DNA of 64,000 bases, taken from positions 62,001 to 126,000 of the forward strand of contig CAWEGV010000004.1 in NCBI GenBank assembly GCA_963808615.1, written 5' to 3'. Origin of the DNA: Palsa-504 sp963808615 (GTDB lineage Bacteria > Actinomycetota > Actinomycetes > Streptosporangiales > Streptosporangiaceae). The notes beneath the pieces were generated by a model, which saw only the letters and a list, made by a program, of their open reading frames with translations, was not told the DNA's origin and ran no database searches. Position numbers and translations under genes: made by a program. Positions 35,276 through 44,508 of this stretch are shown piece after piece (positions within the stretch are counted from its first letter, which is position 1; each line of letters begins with the position of its first letter).

Positions 35276-36548
35276 GTGCCCCAGTCGGTCGATGATCGCA
35301 GCCCCTTTTCGTCGATCGACGACGTGGTCAGCCGGTTCGCCGAGGCCGGGTACATCACCGACCGGCGGCTGGCCACCACGATCTACCTGGTGACGCGGCT
35401 GAACAAGCCGGTACTGCTGGAAGGCCCGGCCGGGGTCGGCAAGACCGAGCTGGCCAAGACGCTGGCCACGGTGACCGGCCGCAGGCTGCTCCGGCTGCAG
35501 TGCTACGAGGGGCAGGACGAGACCCGGGCTCTTTATGAATGGGATTACGGCAAGCAGCTGCTGTACACCCAGATGCTGCGCGAGAAGATCAACGACATCA
35601 TCGCCGACGCCCCGGATATCCCCGCTGCGGTCGCGCGGATCGAGGGCCATGGCGGGGTGTTCTTCTCTGACCATTTCCTGGTCGCCCGCCCGCTGCTGGA
35701 CGCGATCCGCGGCGAGCAGCCGGCCGTGCTGCTGATCGACGAGGTGGACCGGGCCGACGAGGCCCTGGAGGCGGTGTTCCTGGAATGCCTCGGCGAGTAT
35801 CAGGTCTCCGTGCCCGAGATCGGCACCTATACGGCGAAGACGCCGCCGTACGTGGTGCTCACCTCGAACAACACCAGGGACCTCTCGGCCGCGCTCAAGC
35901 GCCGCTGCCTGCACCTGTTCCTGGATTACCCGGATGCGGAACGCGAACTCGAGATCGTGCGGTCCAAGCAGACCGGGCTGCCCGAGGCCGCTGCCCGGCA
36001 GCTTGTCCAGGTGGTGCGCGGACTGCGGGAGCTGCCGCTGCGCAAGAGCCCGAGCATCTCCGAGACGATCGACTGGGCCCGCACGCTGACCGTGCTCGGC
36101 GTCGACGAGCTCGACGCGGGCGTGCTCGCTGACACCGTCAACGTCGTGCTGAAGTACGAGCGGGACATGCAGCGCGCCGTGGAGGTGCTGCCGCGGCTGG
36201 TCGACCCGAACCGGGAGCTGCCCGGCGCGGGCCCTTCCCATGGGCATGGCGCTGGGCACGGGCATGGCGAGGGGCACGGACACGAGCATGGTCACGGCGG
36301 GGATCAGGGGCACGATCACGGTGCACGCCGACGACAACGGGCACGACGAGGGGCAAAGCCGTGCTGGCGGGCACGGCCTGGACGGCCGGGCCGACGGCAA
36401 GGACGTCCGAGCGGCCATGGACCAGCCGGGCCGGCACGATGAGGGATATTACGGCGCCCCGGGTCCCGGCCCGACCCGCCGCACCGAGCCCGGCCAGGGC
36501 CAGGGCAGCCGGTCGTTCGCGGCGCTCACCCGCCGACGACCCGGCTGA
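35276..36548 (+). CDS. MoxR-family AAA+ ATPase with His-rich C-terminal extension (probable frameshift)
   Basis: Residues 1-310 are a MoxR ATPase: Walker A GPAGVGKTEL, Walker B AVLLIDEVDRAD, sensor LTSNNTRD. The tail is a run of His-Gly repeats (GHGHGEGHGHEHGHGG). At about 36318 the frame seems to shift by one. The first frame becomes Arg-rich with poor third-position GC and stops at 36442. The other frame reads on as HADDNGHDEGQ... with excellent coding bias to 36548, 12 bases before the next gene. MoxR ATPases act with VWA partners in metal-cofactor insertion. GTG start with GGAGGA upstream. Confidence 0.85.
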
Positions 36549-36560
36549 GGGGAGCTGGGC

Positions 36561-38084
36561 GTGGAAGGCAGCCTGCACCGATTCGTACGCCTGCTGAGGC
36601 TGTTCGGCGTCCGCGTGTCGGTCGCCGAGGCGGCCGACGCCATGCTGGCCGCCGCGCAGCCTGGCGTGCTCGCCGACCGGCAGACGTTGCGAGCAGCGCT
36701 GCGCGTCACACTGATCAAGGACCGGCGCGACGACGAGCTGTTCGATGAGCTGTTCACGGCGTTCTTCTCGCTGCGCCCGGTGGCCGGTCCGGTCGGCGAG
36801 CACGGTCACAGCCATGCGCACGACGACCTGGCCGACACCGGCGAGCTGGAGTCGGTCACGGTTTCCGGAGAGCCATCGGAGCTCCCGCAGCAGGGGCACA
36901 GCCATGGCAAGCCGGCGGACATAAGGGATTTCTTCCGCCAGGAGGATCTCGCCCAGCAGTACAACCTGCACCAGGAAGCGAACAAGATCGACCTGGCGTC
37001 GATGACGGACGAGATCGTGCTGTCCAAGGAGGGCGCCGACAGCGCGAGGGACGCCGGGGCGTACGTGCAACTGGAAACCGACCGGCTGCACAACCCGGGC
37101 ATGCCGGGTCAGCTCGCTCCGGCCACCGGGCACCGGGTCGAAGTCGCGCTGACGGTAGCGCAGCAGGAGGTGCTTCTCGGCTGGCTACAGACAGCCGACG
37201 AGGAGCCGGACGCCCGCGCCCTGGCCATGCTGCGACGGCAGCTGGCAGGCATCATCGAGGACCTGCCCGAGCTGCTGCGACGCTACCTGGACAAGGCCGG
37301 CGGAGCCGTGGTGGAGGCCAGGGTCGCACAAGGCGGGCGGACCGAGACCGTCGACGAGCAGGAGCGGGCCGAGCTGGAGGAGGCGCTGCGCCGGCTGGCC
37401 CACCAGCTCCGGGGCGCCCCGACCAGCAGGCAGCGCAACACGCCGCGCGGCCGGGTCAACCCTGGCCGAACCATGCGCAAGAACATGCGCTATGAAGGCA
37501 TCCCGTTCCAGCCGATCACTACCAGCCGAACCGCTGACAAGCCCCGGCTGCTGCTGCTGACCGATGTTTCCCTGTCGGTGCGCGCGACCGCGCGGTTCAC
37601 GCTGCACCTGGTCTACGGCATGCAGTCGCTGTTCAGGCAGACCCGCTCGTTCGCTTTCGTCGACGCGCCGGTCGAGATCACCGAGCTGTTCGCCGAGCAC
37701 CCGCTGGAACGGGCGCTCGGGCTGGTGTTCGACGGGCTGCCCGCCGGCGGGCTACTTGACGTCGACGCCAGCTCGGACTACGGCGCCACGTTCACCCAGT
37801 TGCTGTCGGAGCACTCAGCAGCGCTCGATCGCCGCACGACGCTGATCGTGCTCGGGGACGGGCGAGGCAACGGCAACGACGCCCGGCTGGACACCTTCCA
37901 GGAAATCACCCGGAGGGTTCGCGAGACGATCTGGCTGACCCCGGAATCCCGGTACTCCTGGGGGCTCGGGGCGTGCGACCTGCCCCGCTACGCGGAGTTC
38001 TGCGACCGAGTTCAGGTGGTCGCCGATCTGGTCGGGCTGCAGCGCGCAGCCCAGCTCATATCGGCGGAGGCGACCGGACGATGA
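36561..38084 (+). CDS. VWA (CoxE-like) protein with His-rich motifs
   Basis: A 507-residue protein. The C-terminal half is a von Willebrand A domain with a MIDAS-like start LLLLTDVSLSVRATARF and a later VLGDGRGNGND. The N-terminal half contains two His motifs, GEHGHSHAHDD (about residue 79) and QQGHSHGK (about 111), that could hold metal ions. Together with the MoxR ATPase just upstream it resembles CoxD/CoxE, the pair that matures the carbon monoxide dehydrogenase metal site. GTG start. The stop overlaps the methyltransferase start (ATGA). Confidence 0.85.
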   Translation: MEGSLHRFVRLLRLFGVRVSVAEAADAMLAAAQPGVLADRQTLRAALRVTLIKDRRDDELFDELFTAFFSLRPVAGPVGEHGHSHAHDDLADTGELESVTVSGEPSELPQQGHSHGKPADIRDFFRQEDLAQQYNLHQEANKIDLASMTDEIVLSKEGADSARDAGAYVQLETDRLHNPGMPGQLAPATGHRVEVALTVAQQEVLLGWLQTADEEPDARALAMLRRQLAGIIEDLPELLRRYLDKAGGAVVEARVAQGGRTETVDEQERAELEEALRRLAHQLRGAPTSRQRNTPRGRVNPGRTMRKNMRYEGIPFQPITTSRTADKPRLLLLTDVSLSVRATARFTLHLVYGMQSLFRQTRSFAFVDAPVEITELFAEHPLERALGLVFDGLPAGGLLDVDASSDYGATFTQLLSEHSAALDRRTTLIVLGDGRGNGNDARLDTFQEITRRVRETIWLTPESRYSWGLGACDLPRYAEFCDRVQVVADLVGLQRAAQLISAEATGR

Positions 38085-39017
38085 GCGAGCCGAACCTGAT
38101 CCCCCCGCTTCCGCAGGCCATCGACCCGTTCGCGCCGTGCCCGCACGGCCGCTACGACGACTATCTCGTCACCGTCCTGCGCGCCGAGCCGCCTGGCGGC
38201 CGCGCCGCGGACCTCGGTCCCGTGGTCCGCACCGGCCACTTCTGCCTGACCGAGCGCGGCGGCCGGATCGAGGTGACCCACTGGCTGCACCCCGACCAGC
38301 TCGACAACGACGTGGCCGGGATGCTGGCCGACGAGCTGTTCGCGCCGGGCTGGCTGTCCGGGGCGGAAATCTTCGAGCGCGTGTTCACTGGCGTGGTGCG
38401 GTCCTGCATTGATGACCCGCTGCTGGCCTGGTGCACGTTCTATGGCAATACCCTGGCCCGAGTCCGCCAGTGCTGGCGGACGCCGACCGCGGCCAACGGT
38501 CACGAGCGCACCACGATCAGCGAGCTGGCCCCCGTGTACGCGCACGCACTGCAGCTCATCCCGGCGGGCCAGGTACTCGACCTCGGCTCCTGTTTCGGCT
38601 TCCTGCCGCTGCTGCTGGCCGAGCGGCCGGCAAATACGGTGACCGCCTCCGATCTGTCCGGCGGCAGCATGCGCCTGCTGACTGCCGTGGCTGCCGCGCG
38701 CGGGCTGCAAGTGAGCACCCTGGTGTGCGATGCTGCGCGGGTTCCGGTGCCAGATGGCTGGGCCGACACGGTCAGCGTCATCCACCTTATGGAGCACGTG
38801 AGCCCCGATCATGGCCTCGCCGTGATTGGCGAGGCGCTCCGTGTCGCCCGCCATCAGGTCCTGGTCGCGGTGCCGCTCGAGGACGAACCCACCGCCGCCT
38901 ACGGCCATATCCGCGTCTACAATCTGCGCCAGCTCGGTGAGCTGGGTGAGCGCGCCGGCCATCGCCTACTCCGTGCACGAGCATCACGGAGGCTGGCTGG
39001 TGCTCACCGTCGGCTAG
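38081..39017 (+). CDS. mftM: SAM-dependent methyltransferase, probable mycofactocin methyltransferase MftM (C-terminal frameshift)
   Basis: About 310 residues. The SAM-binding motif is VLDLGSCFGFLPLLLAE, with VTASDLSGG, and a post-motif HLMEHVSPDHGL. The family context (next to mno and MnoSR-type genes) matches MftM, which methylates the oligoglucose of mycofactocin in mycobacteria. At about 38965 one extra base shifts the frame. The correct end is YSVHEHHGGWLVLTVG, stopping at 39017 and clear of the convergent regulator gene; the unshifted frame would overlap it. Naming as mftM is by context and motif, moderately sure. Confidence 0.72.
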
Positions 39018-39033
39018 GCGGCGGCATATGGGC

Positions 39034-39726
39034 TCAGGTCGACGTCAGGTCCACGCCGGCCTTGGTGGCCTGGTAGACCGCCTCGGCGCGACTGGTCGCG
39101 TCGAGCTTGCGCATGATGTTGCGGACATGGAATTTCACCGTGGTCTCCGACAGATACAGGCGCGCGCCGATGCCCCGGTTGCTGAGGCCGCGTGCGACCA
39201 GCCGCAGCACGCTTAGCTCGCGGCTGGTTAGCGCTGATCGTGCCTGAGGGGCGTGGATCGACCGCATCATGGCGGCTGCTGACCGGGAGTCGAACGCGCT
39301 CCCGGTCCTGGCGACCAGGCGGATGGCCCGGACCAGTTCAATGGTGTCGACATCCTTGACCACATAGCCGCAGGCTCCATGCTGAATAGCGCTGACCACC
39401 AGTGCGTCGTCCACGAACGTGGAGAGCACCAGCACCCCGAGCCCCGGATAGCGCTTGGTCAGCTCGGCGCACAGGCTCAGCCCGTCGCTATCTGAGGCCG
39501 GCGACAGCTTCATGTCCAGCAGCACGATCGTCGGGCGGGTCCGCTCCACGACGACCAGTGCCTCTCCAGGCGAGCTAGCCTCACCGACGACCCGCAGGTC
39601 GATTTCGCGTTCCAGCAGAGAGCGCAGGCCCTGCCGGACAATCGCGTGATCGTCTATGAGCACGATAGTGACCGGAGCCCCGGCGTCCGGCTGCGGCGCC
39701 CCGGGCCGAATCTCAGGCATCGCCAC
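39034..39726 (-). CDS. mnoR: NarL/LuxR-family response regulator (MnoR-like)
   Basis: A 230-residue regulator. The receiver domain has DD at 25-26, the phospho-acceptor D71 (IVLLDMKLS) and a conserved Lys (VVKDVDTIE). The C-terminal LuxR helix-turn-helix reads LTSRELSVLRLVARGLSNRGI...TTVKFHVRNIMRKL. In mycobacteria a comparable sensor/regulator pair beside mno controls methanol and 1,3-propanediol oxidation; that gives the name. It is separated from its kinase gene by a 234-bp gap with no visible gene. Confidence 0.85.
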   Translation of the reverse strand: MAMPEIRPGAPQPDAGAPVTIVLIDDHAIVRQGLRSLLEREIDLRVVGEASSPGEALVVVERTRPTIVLLDMKLSPASDSDGLSLCAELTKRYPGLGVLVLSTFVDDALVVSAIQHGACGYVVKDVDTIELVRAIRLVARTGSAFDSRSAAAMMRSIHAPQARSALTSRELSVLRLVARGLSNRGIGARLYLSETTVKFHVRNIMRKLDATSRAEAVYQATKAGVDLTST

Positions 39727-39960
39727 CGCATCCCCTCGGCGGGCTCGCCGGCGACGCGGATGTCCGATAGCCGGAAGCCATCGATTCCGACGCGCCGGTC
39801 ATGCCACTCCTCCGGGGTCGCGGCTGCTGCATGCCTCAGGTCGCCAGCATTACTGCAGACGTCATCGCGCGACACGGGCCTTGGCCACCTCCCGGCAGGC
39901 CCTTAGGCCCTAGCCGATGATCCCTAGCCGATGATGTCCGGGGCGGTGTCCGCCGGCTGC

Positions 39961-41349
39961 CTACTGCCGGACACCGGGCACGCCGGGCAGAGGCAGGGGA
40001 ACGCCCAGCCGCACAAGCACGCCACCTGTTCGAGAGCGACGGATGGACAGCGTTCCGCCCAGGCTCTCCGCCATGTCCATCATGTTCGCCAGTCCCCGGT
40101 GCAGCCCGGACAGGTCCCCCCCGCTGGACAGCCGCAGCGCGCGGCGCAGCTGGGCCGGATCGCCGGTCCCGTCATCGGACACACTGATGGTCACCGCATC
40201 GGCCAGGTAACGCAGCCGGACCAGGGCGCGGGTGGCCTTGCCGTGCGCCGCGGCGTTGAACAATGCCTCCCCGGTCCATCGCAGCATCATCTGCTCGCCT
40301 TCGGCAGGCAGCGGGACCGGGCGTCCTTCCAGCACTACCTTCACAGAGAGGCCGACAGGCTGATGCACCGTGGACAGGCGCTGCAGCATCACCGGCAGCG
40401 GACCCGGTGCCTCGTCGGCGATATGGTGCAGCGAGTAGATCGCGGCGCGCAGCTGCTCGGCCGCGTGCCGCGTGAGGTCCTTGGCCGGCGACAGCCGCTC
40501 GGCAATCTCCCCGGCCCGCCCTCCCAGGCTTTCCAGCTCGGCCCGGCACACCTCGATGGTCATGCCGATGGACAGCACAGACTGGGTCACGCTGTCGTGC
40601 AGTTCGCGCGCGATGCGGTGCCGCTCGTCGTCCAGCGCCTGTCGTTGCATCGCCGCAACGAGCTGCCGCTGCGTCTCGGCCAGCTCGGCGCTGCGGACGG
40701 CCAGGTCCCTGGCGTGCCTGGTCGTCGCGTCGTAGAGCTGGTCGCTGCGGCCACGCAGCTGGGTAGTCGCGTGGAACAGGAATGAGTTGTGCAGCGCCAC
40801 GGCGGCCTGGTTGGCCAGTACCCTCAAGATGGCGCGATCGGTGGCGGCCACCTCCAGCCCGGTGCCCGGCCGCGCCGCGATCCCGCCGACCGGCTCGTCA
40901 TCTAGGGTCATCGATACCCGGACCCAGCCCTGGCCGCTGTCCGGCGACTCGACCTCCCAGGGACGGCCGCGCAGCACGGCCAGGTGCTCGCGTACGTCGG
41001 CGGGCAGCCTGCTCTCGTCGTCGATCAGCTCGCCGCCCGTCACGGCCAGAAACCTGGGGCGCGCGGCGGGCAGCACCCCGTCGGCCACCACGAACAGCAG
41101 CCAGTCGGCCTGCAGGTGCGCCGTCGCCGTCCGCACCACCCACTCGACCAGCGCGCGGGGACCGGCCGCGGTGCGCACCAGGGCACGGGAGATGCCGTCC
41201 AGCGCCTGCACGGCCTGCTCGAAGCGCTCGGCGGAGCGAACGTACTCGGGGTAGTACGACCGCTTGCCGGAGCGCAGGCCGGTCAGGATCTCCAGATCGC
41301 TGTCCGGACGGTCATCGCGTCCTGATCCGGTCATCGGCGGCCCCGTCAC
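39961..41349 (-). CDS. mnoS: GAF-domain sensor histidine kinase (MnoS-like)
   Basis: A 462-residue cytoplasmic kinase with no membrane helix. A GAF domain spans about 45-190, followed by a coiled coil (190-240). The HisKA_3 phospho-acceptor is H251 (RHRIARELHDSVTQS), and the ATPase domain ends the protein (LRWTGEALFNAAAHGKA, DDGTGDP). GTG at 41349 overlaps the alcohol dehydrogenase stop by 4 bases, so the two are coupled. The open frame continuing further upstream is the frameshifted dehydrogenase. A GAF sensor suggests a soluble small-molecule signal. Confidence 0.85.
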   Translation of the reverse strand: MTGPPMTGSGRDDRPDSDLEILTGLRSGKRSYYPEYVRSAERFEQAVQALDGISRALVRTAAGPRALVEWVVRTATAHLQADWLLFVVADGVLPAARPRFLAVTGGELIDDESRLPADVREHLAVLRGRPWEVESPDSGQGWVRVSMTLDDEPVGGIAARPGTGLEVAATDRAILRVLANQAAVALHNSFLFHATTQLRGRSDQLYDATTRHARDLAVRSAELAETQRQLVAAMQRQALDDERHRIARELHDSVTQSVLSIGMTIEVCRAELESLGGRAGEIAERLSPAKDLTRHAAEQLRAAIYSLHHIADEAPGPLPVMLQRLSTVHQPVGLSVKVVLEGRPVPLPAEGEQMMLRWTGEALFNAAAHGKATRALVRLRYLADAVTISVSDDGTGDPAQLRRALRLSSGGDLSGLHRGLANMMDMAESLGGTLSIRRSRTGGVLVRLGVPLPLPGVPGVRQ

Positions 41350-42621
41350 AAGGCCGCCCGGAACAGCGCCTCGATGTCCCGCGCGTCCGCTTCGCGGGGA
41401 TTGGTGGTCATGCAGGCGTCCCTCAGCGTGGACCGGGCCATGTGCGGCAGCTCGGCCTCCGTGACGCCGAGCGCGGCCAGTCCCTTCGGCGCGCCTACCT
41501 CGTCGGCCAGTTCGCGGACCCGTTCGGCGAGGAGCAGCGCAACCTCCCCGGCCGGCACCCCCTCGGTGCGCATGCCGCTGGCCGCGGCCAGCGGGACGAA
41601 GCGCTCCGGGCAGACCTGGGCGTTGAACCTGATGACGTGGGGCAGCAGCACGGCGTTCAGCACGCCGTGCGGTGCGTCCAACTGGCCGCCGATCTGGTGG
41701 CTCATCGCGTGCGTGGCACCCAGGATGGCATTGGTGAACGCCATGCCCGCCTCCAGCGACCCCAGGGCCATCGCCAGGCGCGGGATGGTCTCGTTCGGCC
41801 GCAGCTGGGTGCCCGGCAGATGCCGGGTGATCAGCGCGACAGCATGCAGCGCGTGGCTGTCGGTCAGCAGATTGTGCGCACGGGACACGAACGCCTCGAT
41901 CCCGTGCGTCAGCGCGTCCAGCCCGGTGGAGGCGTTGAGCCAGTCCGGCATGGTGGTGAGGAGGCGCGGGTCGATCACCGAGATCTCCGGTACCAGCGTC
42001 CGGCTGATGATCGTGATCTTGATACGGGCCGCCGTGTCTGTGACGACAGCGAACTGCGACACATCGGCGCCCGTGCCCGAGGTGGACGGCACCATCACGG
42101 TCGGCGGGATCGGGCGCACGACCTTGTCCACCCCCTCGTAGCCGAGGATCCGGCCGCCGTTGCTGGACAGGATCGCCACGCCCTTCGCCGCGTCGATGCA
42201 CGAGCCGCCGCCCAGTCCGATGATCACATCGCTGCCGCCCGCGGCGTAGCATCTGGAAGGCGGCTTCGATCTCGTGGTCCTTGGGATTCGGGGTAATGTC
42301 ATGCCACAGAGCCGGGTGCAGCCCGCTCTGCCGCAGGTGGGCCACGGCCTCATCGACCCAGCCCGCCTCGATCAGCCCCGGGTCGGTGACCAGGAACGGC
42401 CGACGCGCACCGAGCCGCGCCGCGCAGTGACCGAGTTCGGCCAGCGCACCCGGCCCGAAGACGATTTCTGGAGCATGAAATTTCGCGAGCCGGGCCGGGG
42501 CGTGGGCACCCAGCTCCTTCCCCCGTCGCGGGCCGGCCAGCTGGGTACTCTTCTCGCGGTTCCAGTCCGCATCGGGCCAGCCGCTCTCGACCATCGCGAG
42601 GTTCTCCAGTGAAAAGGGCAT
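41346..42621 (-). CDS. iron-type alcohol dehydrogenase (frameshifted near 42245)
   Basis: About 424 codons in two frames. The N-terminal 126 residues (FHAPEIVFGPGALAELG...EIEAAFQML) are in one frame. The rest is in another: GGSDVIIGLGGGSCIDAAKG, then STSGTGAD, then GLDALTHGIEAF and HAMSHQIGG, the metal-ligand segments of group III dehydrogenases. A missing base at about 42245 (CTACGCCGCG where CTACGCGCCGCG would fit) joins them. By context it may act as the 1,3-propanediol or short-alcohol dehydrogenase beside MnoS in mycobacterial loci. Pseudogene or sequencing error cannot be told apart. Confidence 0.8.
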
Positions 42622-42895
42622 GAGAGCTCCTGGCCTGCTACGCGAGCTAAGGCCCAGATTACGCCGCTGTCGAGAGTCTGTTACGTGGGCACCTCCGGCA
42701 CGGGCAGCCGAGGGACGACCGGGTAGTCACGACGCCGTCCTCCTGGGCGCCGTGGCCTGTCCGATCGGGTAGCTGTCGTGAGGCCCCACATGCTGGACGA
42801 TGAGCACTATCAGATGTGCCCTCGGCCGGCAGGCTGAGGCACGACAGGCTGGCCGCGACCGCGCGGCTGCCGTCGGATGTGGGAGATGAGCATTC

Positions 42896-44383
42896 ATGAC
42901 AGTGACCCTGGACCGGAATGTCGAAGCGTTCGTCGGCGCTCCGCGGCAGCTGTTCATCGACGGGCGGTGGGCCGATGCGGCGTCCGGCAGGACGTTCGAG
43001 ACCCCTAACCCGGCGACCGGCGAGACCCTCGCCCACGTGGCCGAAGGGGAAGCCGAGGACATCAACCGGGCCGTGAAGGCCGCGCGCCGAGCATTCGAGA
43101 ACGGCCCGTGGAGCACGATGACCACGTCCGAGCGGGGCCGCATCATCTGGCGGATCGGCGATCTGATCCTTGAGCACCTGGACGAGCTTGCCCAGCTCGA
43201 GTCGCTGGATAACGGGAAGCCCTTTGTCGTGGCCCGCGCCGCTGACGTGACGCTGTCCGCCGACATGTTCCACTACATGGCCGGGTGGGCCACCAAGATC
43301 GAGGGCGACACGATCAGCATCTCGGTGCCCTACATGCCGGGCGCCAACTTCCACTCCTATACGCTGCGCGAGCCGGTCGGCGTGGTCGGGCAGATCATCC
43401 CGTGGAACTTCCCGCTGCTGATGGCCGCGTGGAAGCTCGCCCCGGCGCTGGCCTGCGGCAACACCGTGGTGCTCAAGCCCGCCGAGCAGACCTCGCTGAC
43501 CGCGCTCCGGCTGGCCGAGCTGATCGCCGAGGCCGGCGTGCCCGACGGAGTGGTGAACGTGGTAACGGGCTTCGGCGAGACCGCGGGCGCAGCCCTGGCG
43601 GCGCACCACGACGTCGACAAGGTCGCGTTCACCGGCTCCACCGCGGTAGGCAAGCTGATCGCCAACGCGGCGACGGGGAACCTGAAGAAGGTGAGCCTGG
43701 AGCTCGGCGGCAAGAGCCCCAACGTCGTCTTCGACGACGCCGACTCCAGCGCGATCGCGGGCGCCGCCAGCGCGATCTTCTTCAACCACGGGCAGTGCTG
43801 CGTCGCCGGGTCGCGCCTGTACGTCCAGGAGGGAAGCTTCGACGAGGTGGTCGACGGCGTCGCCGCGATCGCCAAGTCCATCAAGCTCGGCCCCGGAATG
43901 GAGCAAGATACGGAGATGGGCCCGCTGGTCTCCGACGAGCAGCTGCGCCGCGTGACCGGTCTTGTCGACTCCGGCATAGCCGAAGGCGCTACCGCCCTGT
44001 CCGGCGGCAGGCGCCACGGCAATCGCGGCTACTTCGTCGAGCCCACCGTGCTCACCAATACGCACCCGGAGATGACGGTCGTGCGTGAGGAGATCTTCGG
44101 GCCGGTGGTGGTCGCTACTCCGTTCAGCGACCTGGACGAGGTCGCTGCCGCAGCCAACGACACCCCGTACGGCCTCGGAGCGGGCATCTGGACCAAGGAC
44201 ATCTCCAAGGCCCACGCGCTGGCCAAGAAGATCAGAGCCGGCAGCATCTATATCAACTGCTACAACGTGTTCGACGCGGCACTGCCGTTCGGCGGATACA
44301 AGCAGTCCGGCTGGGGACGTGAGATGGGTCACGAGGTGCTCGAGGCCTACACGGAGGTCAAGGCGGTCACCACCTTGCTGTAA
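42896..44383 (+). CDS. NAD-dependent aldehyde dehydrogenase
   Basis: A 495-residue enzyme. It shows PWNFPLLMAAWKLAPALACGNTVVLKPAEQT, the general base Glu in LELGGKSPN, and the catalytic Cys in NHGQCCVAGSRLYV. The family (acetaldehyde/phenylacetaldehyde/betaine aldehyde type) oxidises aldehydes to acids. Placed after the alcohol dehydrogenases and before acetyl-CoA synthetase, it most likely turns acetaldehyde or a similar product into the acid. No strong ribosome-binding site; a GGGAGATGAG lies 6 bases before the ATG. The 274 bases upstream hold no gene I can see. Confidence 0.92.
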   Translation: MTVTLDRNVEAFVGAPRQLFIDGRWADAASGRTFETPNPATGETLAHVAEGEAEDINRAVKAARRAFENGPWSTMTTSERGRIIWRIGDLILEHLDELAQLESLDNGKPFVVARAADVTLSADMFHYMAGWATKIEGDTISISVPYMPGANFHSYTLREPVGVVGQIIPWNFPLLMAAWKLAPALACGNTVVLKPAEQTSLTALRLAELIAEAGVPDGVVNVVTGFGETAGAALAAHHDVDKVAFTGSTAVGKLIANAATGNLKKVSLELGGKSPNVVFDDADSSAIAGAASAIFFNHGQCCVAGSRLYVQEGSFDEVVDGVAAIAKSIKLGPGMEQDTEMGPLVSDEQLRRVTGLVDSGIAEGATALSGGRRHGNRGYFVEPTVLTNTHPEMTVVREEIFGPVVVATPFSDLDEVAAAANDTPYGLGAGIWTKDISKAHALAKKIRAGSIYINCYNVFDAALPFGGYKQSGWGREMGHEVLEAYTEVKAVTTLL

Positions 44384-44406
44384 CACGGCCAGCTCGTCCG
44401 GCATGG

Positions 44407-44444
44407 GCTCAGGCCTGCTCGAGGAGGCTCAGGCAGGCCTGAGC
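44407..44444. terminator. perfect 12-bp hairpin after the aldehyde dehydrogenase
   Basis: GCTCAGGCCTGC (44407-44418) and GCAGGCCTGAGC (44433-44444) form a perfect stem with a 14-base loop, 24 bases after the dehydrogenase stop. It probably ends that transcript and separates it from acs. Confidence 0.65.
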
Positions 44445-44454
44445 TGCGTTCTGC

Positions 44455-44486
44455 GATGGTTATCTTCCGGGATGGTTATCTTCCGG
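44455..44486. repeat. exact tandem 16-bp repeat in the acs leader
   Basis: GATGGTTATCTTCCGG occurs twice, head to tail (44455-44470 and 44471-44486), 22 bases before the acs ATG. It may be a binding site or a leader element; an AT-richer patch here could also hold the promoter. Confidence 0.55.
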
Positions 44487-44508
44487 CGGAAGGAACGAGA
44501 GGAAGTCA

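Noticed and set aside
36240..36548. separate small gene within and after the MoxR end
   Set aside because: Better explained as the true C-terminal part of MoxR after a one-base shift; it has no own start or ribosome-binding site.
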